The notes under the pieces were generated by a model. The model had not been told where the DNA came from. It saw nothing but the letters and a program-made list of their open reading frames with translations, and searched no databases. From positions 1-64,000 of the forward strand of contig CABYND010000004.1 of assembly GCA_902520195.1 (NCBI GenBank): 64,000 nucleotides of DNA. Direction: 5' to 3'. The stretch comes from Halieaceae bacterium (GTDB taxonomy: Bacteria; Pseudomonadota; Gammaproteobacteria; Pseudomonadales; Halieaceae). Position numbers and translations under genes: made by a program. Positions 1 through 8,765 of the stretch are shown here, piece after piece. The first letter of the stretch is position 1. Each line of letters opens with the position of its first letter.

Positions 1-445
1 CGCGGCCGGCCTTGCTCTCGACGATCACGCCCTTGATAACGTCCCCTTCCATAATCGGAGCGACGAACAGGCGGTGCAGCATGGGCGTGATGCCGGCTTC
101 TTCTACCAGCGTATCAGCCACCCATTTAAACGCCTCGCCATCGATGGCGTGGCTGTCGGATTGGGGTTCCTTTATTGCCGCACCCATATCCCGGGCACGT
201 GTTTCAAACTCGATACCGACGCCCTCGGTATCGACCGTGTGTTCGTGGCGATACCAGGCGAAACCTTCCACCCCGACCGCGGTGATGTTGCCGCCAAAGC
301 ACCCAAATCGTTCCAGTAAGGTGACCTGACTACCCGCGCGGGCCGCACCCAGGGCGGCGGCTAACCCTCCCGGGCCGGACCCCACGACCAAGACCTCGGT
401 TTCATGAATGACCGGGACCTCTCTCTCGGGCTCTAGAATGTTCAT
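1..445 (-). CDS. FAD-dependent oxidoreductase, N-terminal part (cut by window edge)
   Basis: The reverse strand reads without a stop from an ATG at 445 to the window edge, giving about 148 residues. Residues 18-33 form a dinucleotide-binding Rossmann start (VVGSGPGGLAAALGAA), followed by LLERFGCFGGN, the pattern of the FAD_oxidored family (succinate dehydrogenase/fumarate reductase-like flavoproteins, Pfam PF12831). The binding motif is direct sequence evidence; the substrate cannot be read from this part. The gene is divergent from the TonB-dependent receptor that starts at 948, so the two may share the 500-base control region. The C-terminal half lies outside the window, so catalytic residues cannot be judged. 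Confidence 0.8.
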   Translation of the reverse strand, partial: MNILEPEREVPVIHETEVLVVGSGPGGLAAALGAARAGSQVTLLERFGCFGGNITAVGVEGFAWYRHEHTVDTEGVGIEFETRARDMGAAIKEPQSDSHAIDGEAFKWVADTLVEEAGITPMLHRLFVAPIMEGDVIKGVIVESKAGR

Positions 446-947
446 GGCGGGGCCTCTCGGACGATAGCGTCAGCTAGTCTGAACCCGACGCTGGCTTTTG
501 CCAATTGCCCTCGAGTTGGCTCGCGCAACTAATTGATCGAATGAATATGGCCAATAGAGGGTATTCAGACTGCTAATTGCGGATTCTGAAGCCGGTGCGT
601 TCGCTACCTATTGGACGACAGGTGTGGCAGCGGTCCTGCTTGCTCGACCGTATGTCTCCCCGCGAAGGCATTAAATCTCATAAAAACAGTAATTAACGTT
701 AGTCTGCAGGGTTGCCTGATGCTTGGTAGAAATCACCGACTCAGACTATTGTCCAGTTAGGGGAAGACTGCACTGAGGTGAATGCCTCGAATTAGGCGGG
801 TGCCGTGATTGCCTTATCCCCCATTTATGGGTTACAAAGTTGCACTAATGCAACGCGGGAGGGACGATTTTTGCTCTTTTCTCGCAAGGGATGCAATTTG
901 CCAATAAACCCACTCTGACGAGAGTGTGTGCGAGAGGAAAACAACAC
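446..947. promoter_or_regulatory. divergent intergenic region upstream of the TonB-dependent receptor
   Basis: About 500 bases without a convincing gene lie between a leftward flavoprotein gene and the rightward receptor gene. It must hold promoters for both. I see an 8-base palindrome TAACGTTA at 694-701 but no clear operator or riboswitch fold. The 5' leader of the receptor ends in a purine-rich ribosome site (GAGAGGAAAA) just before the ATG at 948. Confidence 0.4.
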
Positions 948-3371
948 ATGAAAACAACGTATAAGCCACTTGTTTCCCCACTACTTCAACGCCAGCAGGT
1001 TCGCAGACCACTTGCCGTAGCAGTGTCCGCAGCCTGCGGTGTGGTGGGGTCAATGTCGATCAGTGCCCCGGCACTAGCGCAAAGCCTGGAGGAAGTGCTG
1101 GTAACGGCAACCCGTCGTGCGGAAAGCGTTCAGGACATTCCGATGAGTGTATCGGTGATGGGTGAGGCCCAGCTTACCGATCTGAACGTCACTGACATGG
1201 AAGACTATCTGATGATGCTCCCGAATGTGGGTTTCATCTCGACGGGGCCAAGCACCGCCAACATCTACATTCGAGGTATTTCGAGTGGCGGTGAGAGTTT
1301 ACTTGGAGCCAACCCGGCGGTTGCGGTCTATTTGGACGAACAACCCGTGACGCTGGTTGGCGCCTACCTCAACCCGCATATTTATGACATCAACCGAATT
1401 GAAGTGCTCGCCGGACCACAGGGCACGACCTTTGGCGCGAATGCCCAGTCCGGTGCGATTCGCATCATGACCAATCAGCCCGAAATAGGCGAATTCTCTG
1501 GCGGCTACGCAATCGATGGCAGTCAGCCCAAGAGTGGTGACATGAGTTATCGCGCTGAGGGCTTTGTGAACATCCCGATGGGTGAACGCTCCGCGTTGCG
1601 CGTGATGGGCTTTTACAAGCGCGACGGCGGTTATATCGACAACGTGCTGGGCGGCCACACCTTCAGCCGCAGCAACATCCGCGCTGGCCTGCCCGAGGAC
1701 AGCCCGCTGCGAGCCATCGCTGCGGACGTTACGGTAACCAACGAGGACGTGGTCGAAGAGAACTTCAACGAAGCCACCACCTTTGGCGGTCGTGCCGCGT
1801 TACGCATAGATCTAAACGATTCGTGGACTTTTACGGCGGGCGCCATGTTCCAGGACGTTGATCGTGAAGGCGTCTGGGATCACGACCCCACGATTGGCGA
1901 TTTGCAGGTCATGTTGTTGCTTCCGGAGAAGTTGGAGGACCGGTGGAGCCAGTACTCGGCCAAGATCGAAGGCGAGCTGTTCGGCGGCACGCTGATGGCG
2001 ACAGCCGCGATGCTGGATCGGGAGTACGAGGTGGCCAGCGACTACTCGCTCTACAGCGACCAAGATATTGCCTCGGGTTACGTTGAGCCCTACTACAACT
2101 GCTACGTAAGCTACTTCGGCACCTGTGGCGATCCTCGCCAGCAGTACACCAATGAATCGGAGCAGGATCGCACGACTTTTGAAATTCGCTACACCTCTGA
2201 CCCTGATAAGCGCTTCCGCTATATGGTGGGTTATTACAGTGTAGAGGTAGAGAACTACAGCGATAACGAGTGGCACGTGCTTGGCCTTGCAGAGACACCG
2301 CAGGCGGCGGTAGACGCGCCAGATATCTACTGGACAACGGATTTCCAGCGGGATTACGAGGAAACCTCGATCTTTGGTGAGGTGGCCTTCGACATCACCG
2401 AGCGTCTGACGCTCACCGCAAGTGCGCGTCAATTCGACTACGACAGTACGTTGGACGGGTTCTCAGGTACGGTTTGGTGGCCCTGCGGCGGCTTTGGACC
2501 GCAAGGTGATCGCCCCGAGAGTAACTACGGCGCGAACTGTGCGTCGACAGCGCGAACCGTGACAGGCAAGGACGAGGTCTACCGCGCTAGCCTGGAGTGG
2601 AGCATGACTGATGACATCATGCTCTACACCACTTGGGGTGAAGGTTATCGCCCGGGCGGCTTGAACCGCTTCTGTGAGACGCGTATTCCTGACGGTCTCG
2701 GCGGTCAGGGCAACGTTAATATCGGCTGTGCCTTCGAGTCAGACATCCTGACGGCGTATGAGATCGGATTTAAGTCCACGCTGTTTGACGGCCGCCTTCG
2801 GTTGAATGCGGCGGCGTTCTGGCAAGAGTGGGACGACTTCCAATTATCTCGTCTTGACACCTCGATCTCGCCAATCACGCTGACCTTTAACGTCGGCAAC
2901 GCTGAGAGTAATGGTGTCGAGTTCGACTTTACCTCGATGATAACCGATAACTGGACCCTCAGTGGTGCCGCGAGCTTCCTGGAGTCTGAGTTGGTAGAGG
3001 ATTACCGACGTAGTGCCAGCAGCCCCGAACCCGATGCGCCAGCGGGCTCACGCTTGCCGCGCGTGCCCGAGGTCAAGTGGAACGTCTCCACCCGTTACAC
3101 GTTTGCCAATGATTGGTTTGCTCAAGCGGCATACATGTATACCGGTGATTCCTACAACGATCTGTTCGGTGGCTTCCGACAGTTGCAGGGCTCTTACGAT
3201 GTGGTGAATGCCTCATTCGGCCTGGAGCGCAGCAACTGGACGGCAGAGCTCTACGTGCAAAACCTGACAGATGAGCGCGGTGATGTCTGGATCAATGACG
3301 TGAACTGGGATGAGCGCGTGACCATCAACCAGCCCCGTACTATCGGGTTCCGATGGCAGCAGCGATTCTGA
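948..3371 (+). CDS. TonB-dependent outer-membrane receptor
   Basis: This is an 807-residue outer-membrane active transporter. The start at 948 is chosen because it has the purine-rich site GAGAGGAAAA and is followed by a signal peptide (basic start, hydrophobic core, ALAQ at about residue 45); an in-frame ATG at 891 would put 19 extra residues in front. A TonB-box-like EEVLVTATRR at 48-57 leads into the plug domain (IYIRGI, IEVLAGPQGTTFG), then the beta-barrel, ending in an aromatic residue (WQQRF) as usual for the family. Such receptors are common in Halieaceae and sphingomonads for lipids, steroids and other large hydrophobic substrates. The following sulfotransferase and nearby P450 fit that kind of diet, but the ligand is unknown. 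Confidence 0.93.
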   Translation: MKTTYKPLVSPLLQRQQVRRPLAVAVSAACGVVGSMSISAPALAQSLEEVLVTATRRAESVQDIPMSVSVMGEAQLTDLNVTDMEDYLMMLPNVGFISTGPSTANIYIRGISSGGESLLGANPAVAVYLDEQPVTLVGAYLNPHIYDINRIEVLAGPQGTTFGANAQSGAIRIMTNQPEIGEFSGGYAIDGSQPKSGDMSYRAEGFVNIPMGERSALRVMGFYKRDGGYIDNVLGGHTFSRSNIRAGLPEDSPLRAIAADVTVTNEDVVEENFNEATTFGGRAALRIDLNDSWTFTAGAMFQDVDREGVWDHDPTIGDLQVMLLLPEKLEDRWSQYSAKIEGELFGGTLMATAAMLDREYEVASDYSLYSDQDIASGYVEPYYNCYVSYFGTCGDPRQQYTNESEQDRTTFEIRYTSDPDKRFRYMVGYYSVEVENYSDNEWHVLGLAETPQAAVDAPDIYWTTDFQRDYEETSIFGEVAFDITERLTLTASARQFDYDSTLDGFSGTVWWPCGGFGPQGDRPESNYGANCASTARTVTGKDEVYRASLEWSMTDDIMLYTTWGEGYRPGGLNRFCETRIPDGLGGQGNVNIGCAFESDILTAYEIGFKSTLFDGRLRLNAAAFWQEWDDFQLSRLDTSISPITLTFNVGNAESNGVEFDFTSMITDNWTLSGAASFLESELVEDYRRSASSPEPDAPAGSRLPRVPEVKWNVSTRYTFANDWFAQAAYMYTGDSYNDLFGGFRQLQGSYDVVNASFGLERSNWTAELYVQNLTDERGDVWINDVNWDERVTINQPRTIGFRWQQRF

Positions 3372-3395
3372 TCGCCAAGCTCAGGTAAGAACGGG

Positions 3396-3420
3396 AAGGG
3401 CGCCTCTTGAGGCGCCCTTT
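3396..3420 (+). terminator. intrinsic terminator after the TonB receptor
   Basis: A 10-base perfect stem (AAGGGCGCCT / AGGCGCCCTT) with loop CTTG ends in a short T run, 25 bases after the receptor stop codon. It should separate the receptor transcript from the sulfotransferase gene. It also argues against the sulfotransferase starting at 3424, directly behind the hairpin. Confidence 0.85.
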
Positions 3421-3495
3421 GCTTTGATGGGGTGTGGACCCCATACTCCCGTTGTTTGTCACACCCTGCCCACAGACGAGTTCACCGCACTGACC

Positions 3496-5466
3496 ATGTC
3501 ATCTGTCGACACATTGTTCGCGCAAGCCAGCGATGCACTGCGAAATCAGGATGCAGAGCGCGCACGAGACTTGTGTGCAGAGGCCCGGCAGCAAGATCCG
3601 GATGACCCCCGCCTGGTGATGCTGCACGGATTTGCACTGCGGCGCTCGGGTGATCACTCTGGAGCCGTGCCACTGCTGCGCCGCACCCTAAGTGTCGACC
3701 CGGGCCTCGAGATTGCCCACCACGAACTGGGTTTAGCGCTGAAAGGGCTGGGGCGTCTGAGTGAGGCACGTCGGGCGATGGAACAGGCTGTGGCCCTGAA
3801 CCCCAAGATGACCGCAGCCTGGCGTGACCTTTATGAGGTGCGTGCGGCCGAGGGAGACGATGTCGCGGCTGCCGAGGCCTATCGGCAGGCAATGGGTAAC
3901 AAGGAGCTTGATCCGCTGCTGCGCAAGGCCCTCGAGCTCGTCGGTCAGGGTCGCTTGGGCGTCGCCGAGGGTATTTGTCGCGAGTATCTCAAACGGCGTC
4001 CCCATGATGTCGACGCGATTCGACTGTTGGCAGAGGTGGGTATCTCGATTGGTTCGATTGGCGAGGCAATACTATTGCTTGAGCGCTGCTTGGAACTGGC
4101 GCCGGAGTTTCATGTAGCGCGGTCCAATTACGTGACGGCGCTGTCGCGGCATCAGCGATTTGATGAGGCGCTGACTGAAAACGAACAGTTGAGAGAAGCA
4201 CAGCCCAACAATCTGGCGCACCAGGTCCAATTCGCCACCACGCTTTCGATGGCCGGACGATTCGAGACGGCGCATGGCGAGTTTGTCAAAGTGCTCGAGC
4301 AGGCCCCCGACAATGAGCGCATTCTGACCAGCTACGGCCATTCGCTGCGGTACGGCGGTAAAGGGGAAGAGGCGATTGCGATCTACCTTCGCGCCATCGA
4401 GGCAGAGCCCTCAGCAGGGGAGGCCTACTGGAGCTTGGCGAATCTGAAGACGTTCCGATTTGACGATACCCAGCTGAAAAGTATGCAGTCCCAGCTCGCC
4501 TCGCTGACTCAGCCGAGTGAGGACAAGACCCATCTGGCATTCGCGGTGGGTAAGGCATTAGAGGACCGCGAGTCCTACGATACGTCCTTCGCCGCCTATG
4601 CCGAGGGCAACGCTATGAAGCGTCAGATGAGTGGCTACGACGCTGACAAGACATCGGCGCGGGTCGATCGCCTGATTGCGCAGTGTGGGGCGGACCTCTG
4701 GAATGAAGAGGGCCACCCCTCCGACGAGGCAATATTTATTGTTGGTTTACCGCGGGCGGGTTCAACGCTGCTTGAGCAGATATTGGCGAGCCACTCGCAG
4801 GTTGAGGCCACGGCGGAGCTGCCCTTTATCGGCAGGATCATCGGTGAAATGGTCGCCGAAAGAGATCGCGGTGATGAACCGCTTTACCCCCGTGTCCTGA
4901 ATGATCTCACGGTTGAAGAGCGGGTGGCCCGGGGACAGCAGTATCTCGATCTCGCGGCCGGTTATCGCACAGGTAGGGCGCGGTTCATCGACAAGCTACC
5001 CAACAACTGGGAGCACGTGGCGCTCATTAAAACCATCCTGCCCAATGCCACGATTATCGATGCGCGGCGCCATCCTATGGCGGCGTGTTTCGCTAACTTC
5101 AAGCAGCTGTTTGCCCGGGGTCAGGAGTTCACCTATTCGCTGGAGGATATCGGCCGTTACTACGCCGACTATCTGCGCTTGATGGACCATTGGCACAGTG
5201 TTTTCCAGGGCGGGTTGCTCACGGTCCAATATGAAGAGGTCGTTGAGGAACTCGACACTCAGGTGAATCAGCTGCTTTCTCATGCCAAGCTGGATTTCGA
5301 GGAAGCCTGTCTGCGCTACTACGAGAAAGATCGTGCGGTGCGCACCGCCAGCTCCGAGCAGGTTCGGCAGCCGATTTACCGCGACGCCCTGAATCTCTGG
5401 GAGCGTTATCAGGCACATCTAGACCTACTGGCGTCGTTGTTAGACGAGCGGGGCGTGCCGCGTTAA
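3496..5466 (+). CDS. TPR-repeat sulfotransferase
   Basis: The N-terminal two thirds are tandem TPR helices (for example LVMLHGFALRRSGDHSGAVP and later copies). The C-terminal third is a Sulfotransfer_3-type domain. Its PAPS 5'-phosphosulfate loop is GLPRAGST at residues 417-424, with a later IDKLPNNWEH segment and a YADYLRLMDHW helix. Enzymes of this build transfer sulfate from PAPS to an unknown acceptor; the TPR part probably binds a protein or peptide partner. The start at 3496 is preferred over the in-frame ATG at 3424, which lies right behind the terminator, but the ribosome site is weak. TPR-sulfotransferases next to TonB-dependent receptors recur in this bacterial group, which suggests a shared job. 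Confidence 0.88.
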   Translation: MSSVDTLFAQASDALRNQDAERARDLCAEARQQDPDDPRLVMLHGFALRRSGDHSGAVPLLRRTLSVDPGLEIAHHELGLALKGLGRLSEARRAMEQAVALNPKMTAAWRDLYEVRAAEGDDVAAAEAYRQAMGNKELDPLLRKALELVGQGRLGVAEGICREYLKRRPHDVDAIRLLAEVGISIGSIGEAILLLERCLELAPEFHVARSNYVTALSRHQRFDEALTENEQLREAQPNNLAHQVQFATTLSMAGRFETAHGEFVKVLEQAPDNERILTSYGHSLRYGGKGEEAIAIYLRAIEAEPSAGEAYWSLANLKTFRFDDTQLKSMQSQLASLTQPSEDKTHLAFAVGKALEDRESYDTSFAAYAEGNAMKRQMSGYDADKTSARVDRLIAQCGADLWNEEGHPSDEAIFIVGLPRAGSTLLEQILASHSQVEATAELPFIGRIIGEMVAERDRGDEPLYPRVLNDLTVEERVARGQQYLDLAAGYRTGRARFIDKLPNNWEHVALIKTILPNATIIDARRHPMAACFANFKQLFARGQEFTYSLEDIGRYYADYLRLMDHWHSVFQGGLLTVQYEEVVEELDTQVNQLLSHAKLDFEEACLRYYEKDRAVRTASSEQVRQPIYRDALNLWERYQAHLDLLASLLDERGVPR

Positions 5467-5582
5467 GTCTCGAAGCTAGCTGCTTTCGACGCGCTTTTAG
5501 GTTTCTAATTGTGCATAGAAGGTAGGGTCGTCAGCCCCTGCGACTTGGGCAGGGCGGGTATGATAAAGCGAAAACCCTAGTC

Positions 5583-6251
5583 ATGGACTGTGGGTGTGCA
5601 AAAACGCAGAGGAGGAAGTTGGGCAAGCAGACAGCCATCCACGAGCAGGTGCTCAATACCCAGTCCACTGACGAGCTCATGGATCTCTATGAGGATTGGG
5701 CCGCTCGCTATGACCAAGATGTGAATGACACCTGGGGATACAGCGGCCCCGAACGCACGTTGTTCTGGCTGCGCCACTACCTCGAACCCGAGGGCGCCCG
5801 GGTGCTCGATGCCGGGTGCGGGACCGGTCTGGTGGCGGTGGCGCTGTCGGAGGGTGGCTTCAGATGCATCGACGGAATCGACTACTCTACAGCGATGCTC
5901 GCAGAGGCAGCTAAGAAAAATGTCTATCAGCAGTTGCAGCAGATGAATATGAACGCCGCGTTGCCGATTGCCGCAGGCGCTTATGACGGCGTGACCTGTG
6001 TCGGCACCTTTACCTCTGCCCATGTGGAGCCGGAAGCGCTTCATGAGTTGGTTCGCGTGACGCGGCTCGGCGGGATTGTCTGCAGCACGGTGCGTGAGGA
6101 ATACTGGCAGGACACGCACTTTCCCGAGGTGCTGAATCAGATTGTGGAATCGGGTAGGGCGGCACTAAAACAACTCTGCGAGGAGCCCTATGTCCACTCG
6201 GAAGAATCGACCTGCAAAATGGTGGCACTCGAAGTCACACAAGCGGCGTAG
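5583..6251 (+). CDS. class I SAM-dependent methyltransferase
   Basis: A 222-residue protein with the SAM-binding motif I VLDAGCGTG at 74-82 and motif-II-like acidic residue in GIDYSTAML. The region ITCVGTF/HVEPEALHELVRVTRLGG matches the Methyltransf_11/25 fold, so it moves a methyl group from S-adenosylmethionine to a small molecule. The acceptor cannot be named. The start is uncertain: ATG 5583 has a poor ribosome site, while a strong AGGAGG at 5610-5615 lies only 3 bases from an in-frame TTG at 5619, too close to be ideal. The aminotransferase gene starts 54 bases downstream, so the two are probably co-transcribed. Confidence 0.82.
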   Translation: MDCGCAKTQRRKLGKQTAIHEQVLNTQSTDELMDLYEDWAARYDQDVNDTWGYSGPERTLFWLRHYLEPEGARVLDAGCGTGLVAVALSEGGFRCIDGIDYSTAMLAEAAKKNVYQQLQQMNMNAALPIAAGAYDGVTCVGTFTSAHVEPEALHELVRVTRLGGIVCSTVREEYWQDTHFPEVLNQIVESGRAALKQLCEEPYVHSEESTCKMVALEVTQAA

Positions 6252-6305
6252 GTATGCGCGCCGAATGCGCGCGCCAACCCGACACCGCCCATGAGGAGAA
6301 GAACG

Positions 6306-7493
6306 ATGGCGCAGCACCCAACGGAACCCGCGGCAGAACAGACACGGCCCGAGGCGTTGGCCTCCGCGATGGCTTTGCTCTCAGGTCGCGCGGTGGGGTC
6401 GCTCTCGTTTAACCGCCGGCGGGCACTGCAGGGGCTCGTGATGGGCACGGTGGGGCTGGCATTGCCGCCGCTGACGATGGGGCAGGTGGAGATACCTCCC
6501 GGCCAAATTCGGCTGATGTTCAATGAAAACCCCTATGGCCCCAGCCCGAAGGCGCTGGCCGAGGTGGCCAAGATTCTGCCCAAGACTGCCTACTACCCCG
6601 GCGCCATTGAGGACGATCTCATGGGTTTGTTTATGGCGCGCCACCAGCTCGATCGTGAGCAGGTGTTTTTGGCATCGGGGTCGAACGAAGGTCTTCAGGC
6701 CGCAATGATGGCCTTTGATAAACACGGCAAGGTCATCTCACCCGCGCTGACGTACTCCGACCATCTTCAATACGCTGAGAAGCTCGGTGTCGCGGTGTAC
6801 CGGGTGCCGTTGCGCGACGACATGGCTATTGATCTTGAGGCCATGGCTCGCGCAGTCGATGATTCGGTCAGCCTGGTCTATCTCTGTAATCCCAATAATC
6901 CGACGGGCATGGCCATCGATGGCGATGAGCTGCGCAGTTTCTGCAGAGAGGTCAGCCCCAAGGTGCCCATTTTGATCGACGAGGCCTACAACGAGCTCAC
7001 CGACAAACCCGACTACACCTCGATGGTCGATCTGGTGCGCGAGGGCGCCAATATGCTCATCACACGAACCTTCTCAAAGATCTTCGGTATGGCCGGGCTC
7101 CGTGTGGGCTACGGGATGGGGCATCCCGATATCGTGAGCGTGGTCAAAGACAACGTGATGGCCTGGCCGAACGGCGTGGGGCTGTACGCCGCTTATCATA
7201 GCTACCTCGATGAGGACTTCATCGCGTTTTCCCGCGACAAGATTCTTCAGGGTCGCCAGATGGTCAACGCCACCTTCCGGCGTCACGGGATTGAATCGCT
7301 GCCCTCGCAGACGAATTTTGTCTACGCCGACATCCAGCGCGATGCAGACGTTTTTAAGGCCAAAATGGCCGCCCGCAACATAAAAATCCGCGGCATTTAT
7401 GAGGGTTATAACACCTACTCTCGGGTCAGCATGGGCCGCATTGAAGAGCTTGAGATCTTTGATCGGGTCTTTAGCGAGGTCTACACGGGCTGA
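6306..7493 (+). CDS. PLP-dependent class I/II aminotransferase (HisC-like) with twin-arginine leader
   Basis: A 395-residue fold-type I aminotransferase resembling histidinol-phosphate aminotransferase: NENPYGPSP near the substrate site, NPNNPTG, DEAYNEL, and the PLP lysine in FSKIFGMAGLRVGYG at K258. The ATG at 6306 is preferred because AGGAG at 6293-6297 sits 8 bases upstream; an earlier in-frame ATG at 6291 overlaps that site. Ahead of the catalytic domain is a leader of about 65 residues with FNRRRALQGLVMG followed by a hydrophobic stretch, which looks like a Tat export signal. An exported aminotransferase would be unusual; the reading is inference. Likely in one transcript with the upstream methyltransferase. 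A terminator follows. Confidence 0.85.
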   Translation: MAQHPTEPAAEQTRPEALASAMALLSGRAVGSLSFNRRRALQGLVMGTVGLALPPLTMGQVEIPPGQIRLMFNENPYGPSPKALAEVAKILPKTAYYPGAIEDDLMGLFMARHQLDREQVFLASGSNEGLQAAMMAFDKHGKVISPALTYSDHLQYAEKLGVAVYRVPLRDDMAIDLEAMARAVDDSVSLVYLCNPNNPTGMAIDGDELRSFCREVSPKVPILIDEAYNELTDKPDYTSMVDLVREGANMLITRTFSKIFGMAGLRVGYGMGHPDIVSVVKDNVMAWPNGVGLYAAYHSYLDEDFIAFSRDKILQGRQMVNATFRRHGIESLPSQTNFVYADIQRDADVFKAKMAARNIKIRGIYEGYNTYSRVSMGRIEELEIFDRVFSEVYTG

Positions 7494-7541
7494 CGGTGTG
7501 ACCAACAGTGATGCCATATTCCTCTGTTTATAGCCTTGTGA

Positions 7542-7566
7542 TGGCGCCCCAGGGCGCCACTTTTTT
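7542..7566. terminator. intrinsic terminator between convergent genes
   Basis: Perfect stem TGGCGCCC / GGGCGCCA followed by six T residues at 7561-7566. It lies 48 bases after the aminotransferase stop and ahead of the leftward alpha/beta hydrolase stop at 7582. The T run makes it strongest for the rightward transcript. Confidence 0.85.
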
Positions 7567-7581
7567 ATCTGCCGTTGTCAG

Positions 7582-8505
7582 CTAGCGGGTGGCGAGCGCG
7601 CCTGCCTCAACGGCGTCCATGTGGTCGGTCATCTCATCGACTAGCAGCGGGATGATGTCCTCGGGCATATCGTGCGCCATACCCTCGACCAGCAAAAAGC
7701 GGGAATCCGGGATCAGTGATGCGGTATACCGCCCATGCTCGGGCGGCACCAAGCCGTCATCTGCCCCGTGCAACACCAAGGTGGGAGCGGCAATGGTGGC
7801 CACCTCGTCTGAACGATCTCCGGTTTTGAAGATGGCCATCAGGTGGCGCTGCATGGACTCTGGGTAAAACCCCCGATCTCGGATGGCTTGCTCGCGGTCT
7901 GCTTCTGCTTCACCCGTCGCCAGGTTGCGTAATCTATTCTCCGCCTCGTCAGTCGGCGGCGGTAGGTGCCGCGCATTGGTTGTTGACATAATCGAGATCA
8001 AACTGCGGGTCTTTTCGGGGTACTGGGCCGCCACAATCTGGGCAATCATGCCACCCATCGACGCGCCGATAATATGCGCCTCATCGTAGCCCACCGCGTC
8101 CATGAGGCCGGCAATGTCGGCCCCCATGTCGTCCAACGTGTAAGGCGCGTTGACTGAAAACCCCAGCTGGTATTTAAGGAGCTCCCACCACAAAACGGGT
8201 TGCCCCCACTCATCAAAGCGGGTCGAGTCGCCGGTGTCGCGGTTATCCAGTAACAGGATTTCGTAGCCGCCGTTGGCCAGCCCGGATATCAGTGCGTCGC
8301 CCCACGCCACATTCGAACCTCCCAAGCCCATGATGACCGCCACTTTGGGTTTGTCAGGCCCGGGCTCGACAATGCGATACGCGATGTCGAGTTCGCCCAC
8401 GCTGGCTATTTTTAGTGGGTAGCTGTCTAGGTAAGTGCGGGAGTACTCCGCGTGGGCGAAAAACGTCAGGCAAAGGCTGATCAGGCCAGTCAAAAAGATT
8501 CTCAC
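7582..8505 (-). CDS. secreted alpha/beta hydrolase
   Basis: A 307-residue protein with a signal peptide (MRIFLTGLISLCLTFFAHA). The hydrolase fold shows the nucleophile elbow GASMGG, an oxyanion-type VIMGLGGSN, the acid-containing LVLHGADDGLVP and a late histidine in EGMAHDMP, so the Ser-Asp-His triad is complete. It is related to alpha/beta hydrolase family members annotated as esterases or haloperoxidase-like enzymes. The substrate is unknown. It is transcribed leftward toward the aminotransferase and is divergent from the P450 gene, so it likely has its own promoter in 8506-8765. Confidence 0.85.
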   Translation of the reverse strand: MRIFLTGLISLCLTFFAHAEYSRTYLDSYPLKIASVGELDIAYRIVEPGPDKPKVAVIMGLGGSNVAWGDALISGLANGGYEILLLDNRDTGDSTRFDEWGQPVLWWELLKYQLGFSVNAPYTLDDMGADIAGLMDAVGYDEAHIIGASMGGMIAQIVAAQYPEKTRSLISIMSTTNARHLPPPTDEAENRLRNLATGEAEADREQAIRDRGFYPESMQRHLMAIFKTGDRSDEVATIAAPTLVLHGADDGLVPPEHGRYTASLIPDSRFLLVEGMAHDMPEDIIPLLVDEMTDHMDAVEAGALATR

Positions 8506-8765
8506 AACATTTCCCCGTATTGGACGCGGTGAAGTATACGGTTGAAGCCCCCTTACTGGCTTTGTCTAAGCGATATGCGAACGAAACTGGGTCGCGCATG
8601 GGTCAAGATTGCCCGGCTCAGCGCAGAAAACGCTAGGGCAAAGGACCAGTTGGCGGCGTGATAGCGGCGCACCAACCATGATCTGGCCAAATACGATTGC
8701 CGTAGCCTAGATGGATCTCATATTCTGGATCATGCGCCCCAGAGCGCTGACTACTTTGGATATTT

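Noticed and set aside
694..701. 8-base palindrome TAACGTTA upstream of the TonB receptor
   Set aside because: Too short and isolated to call an operator; such palindromes occur by chance.
1812..2432. Antisense open frame of 206 codons within the TonB receptor gene
   Set aside because: The sense strand is a clear receptor gene; the antisense frame has no motif or start signal.
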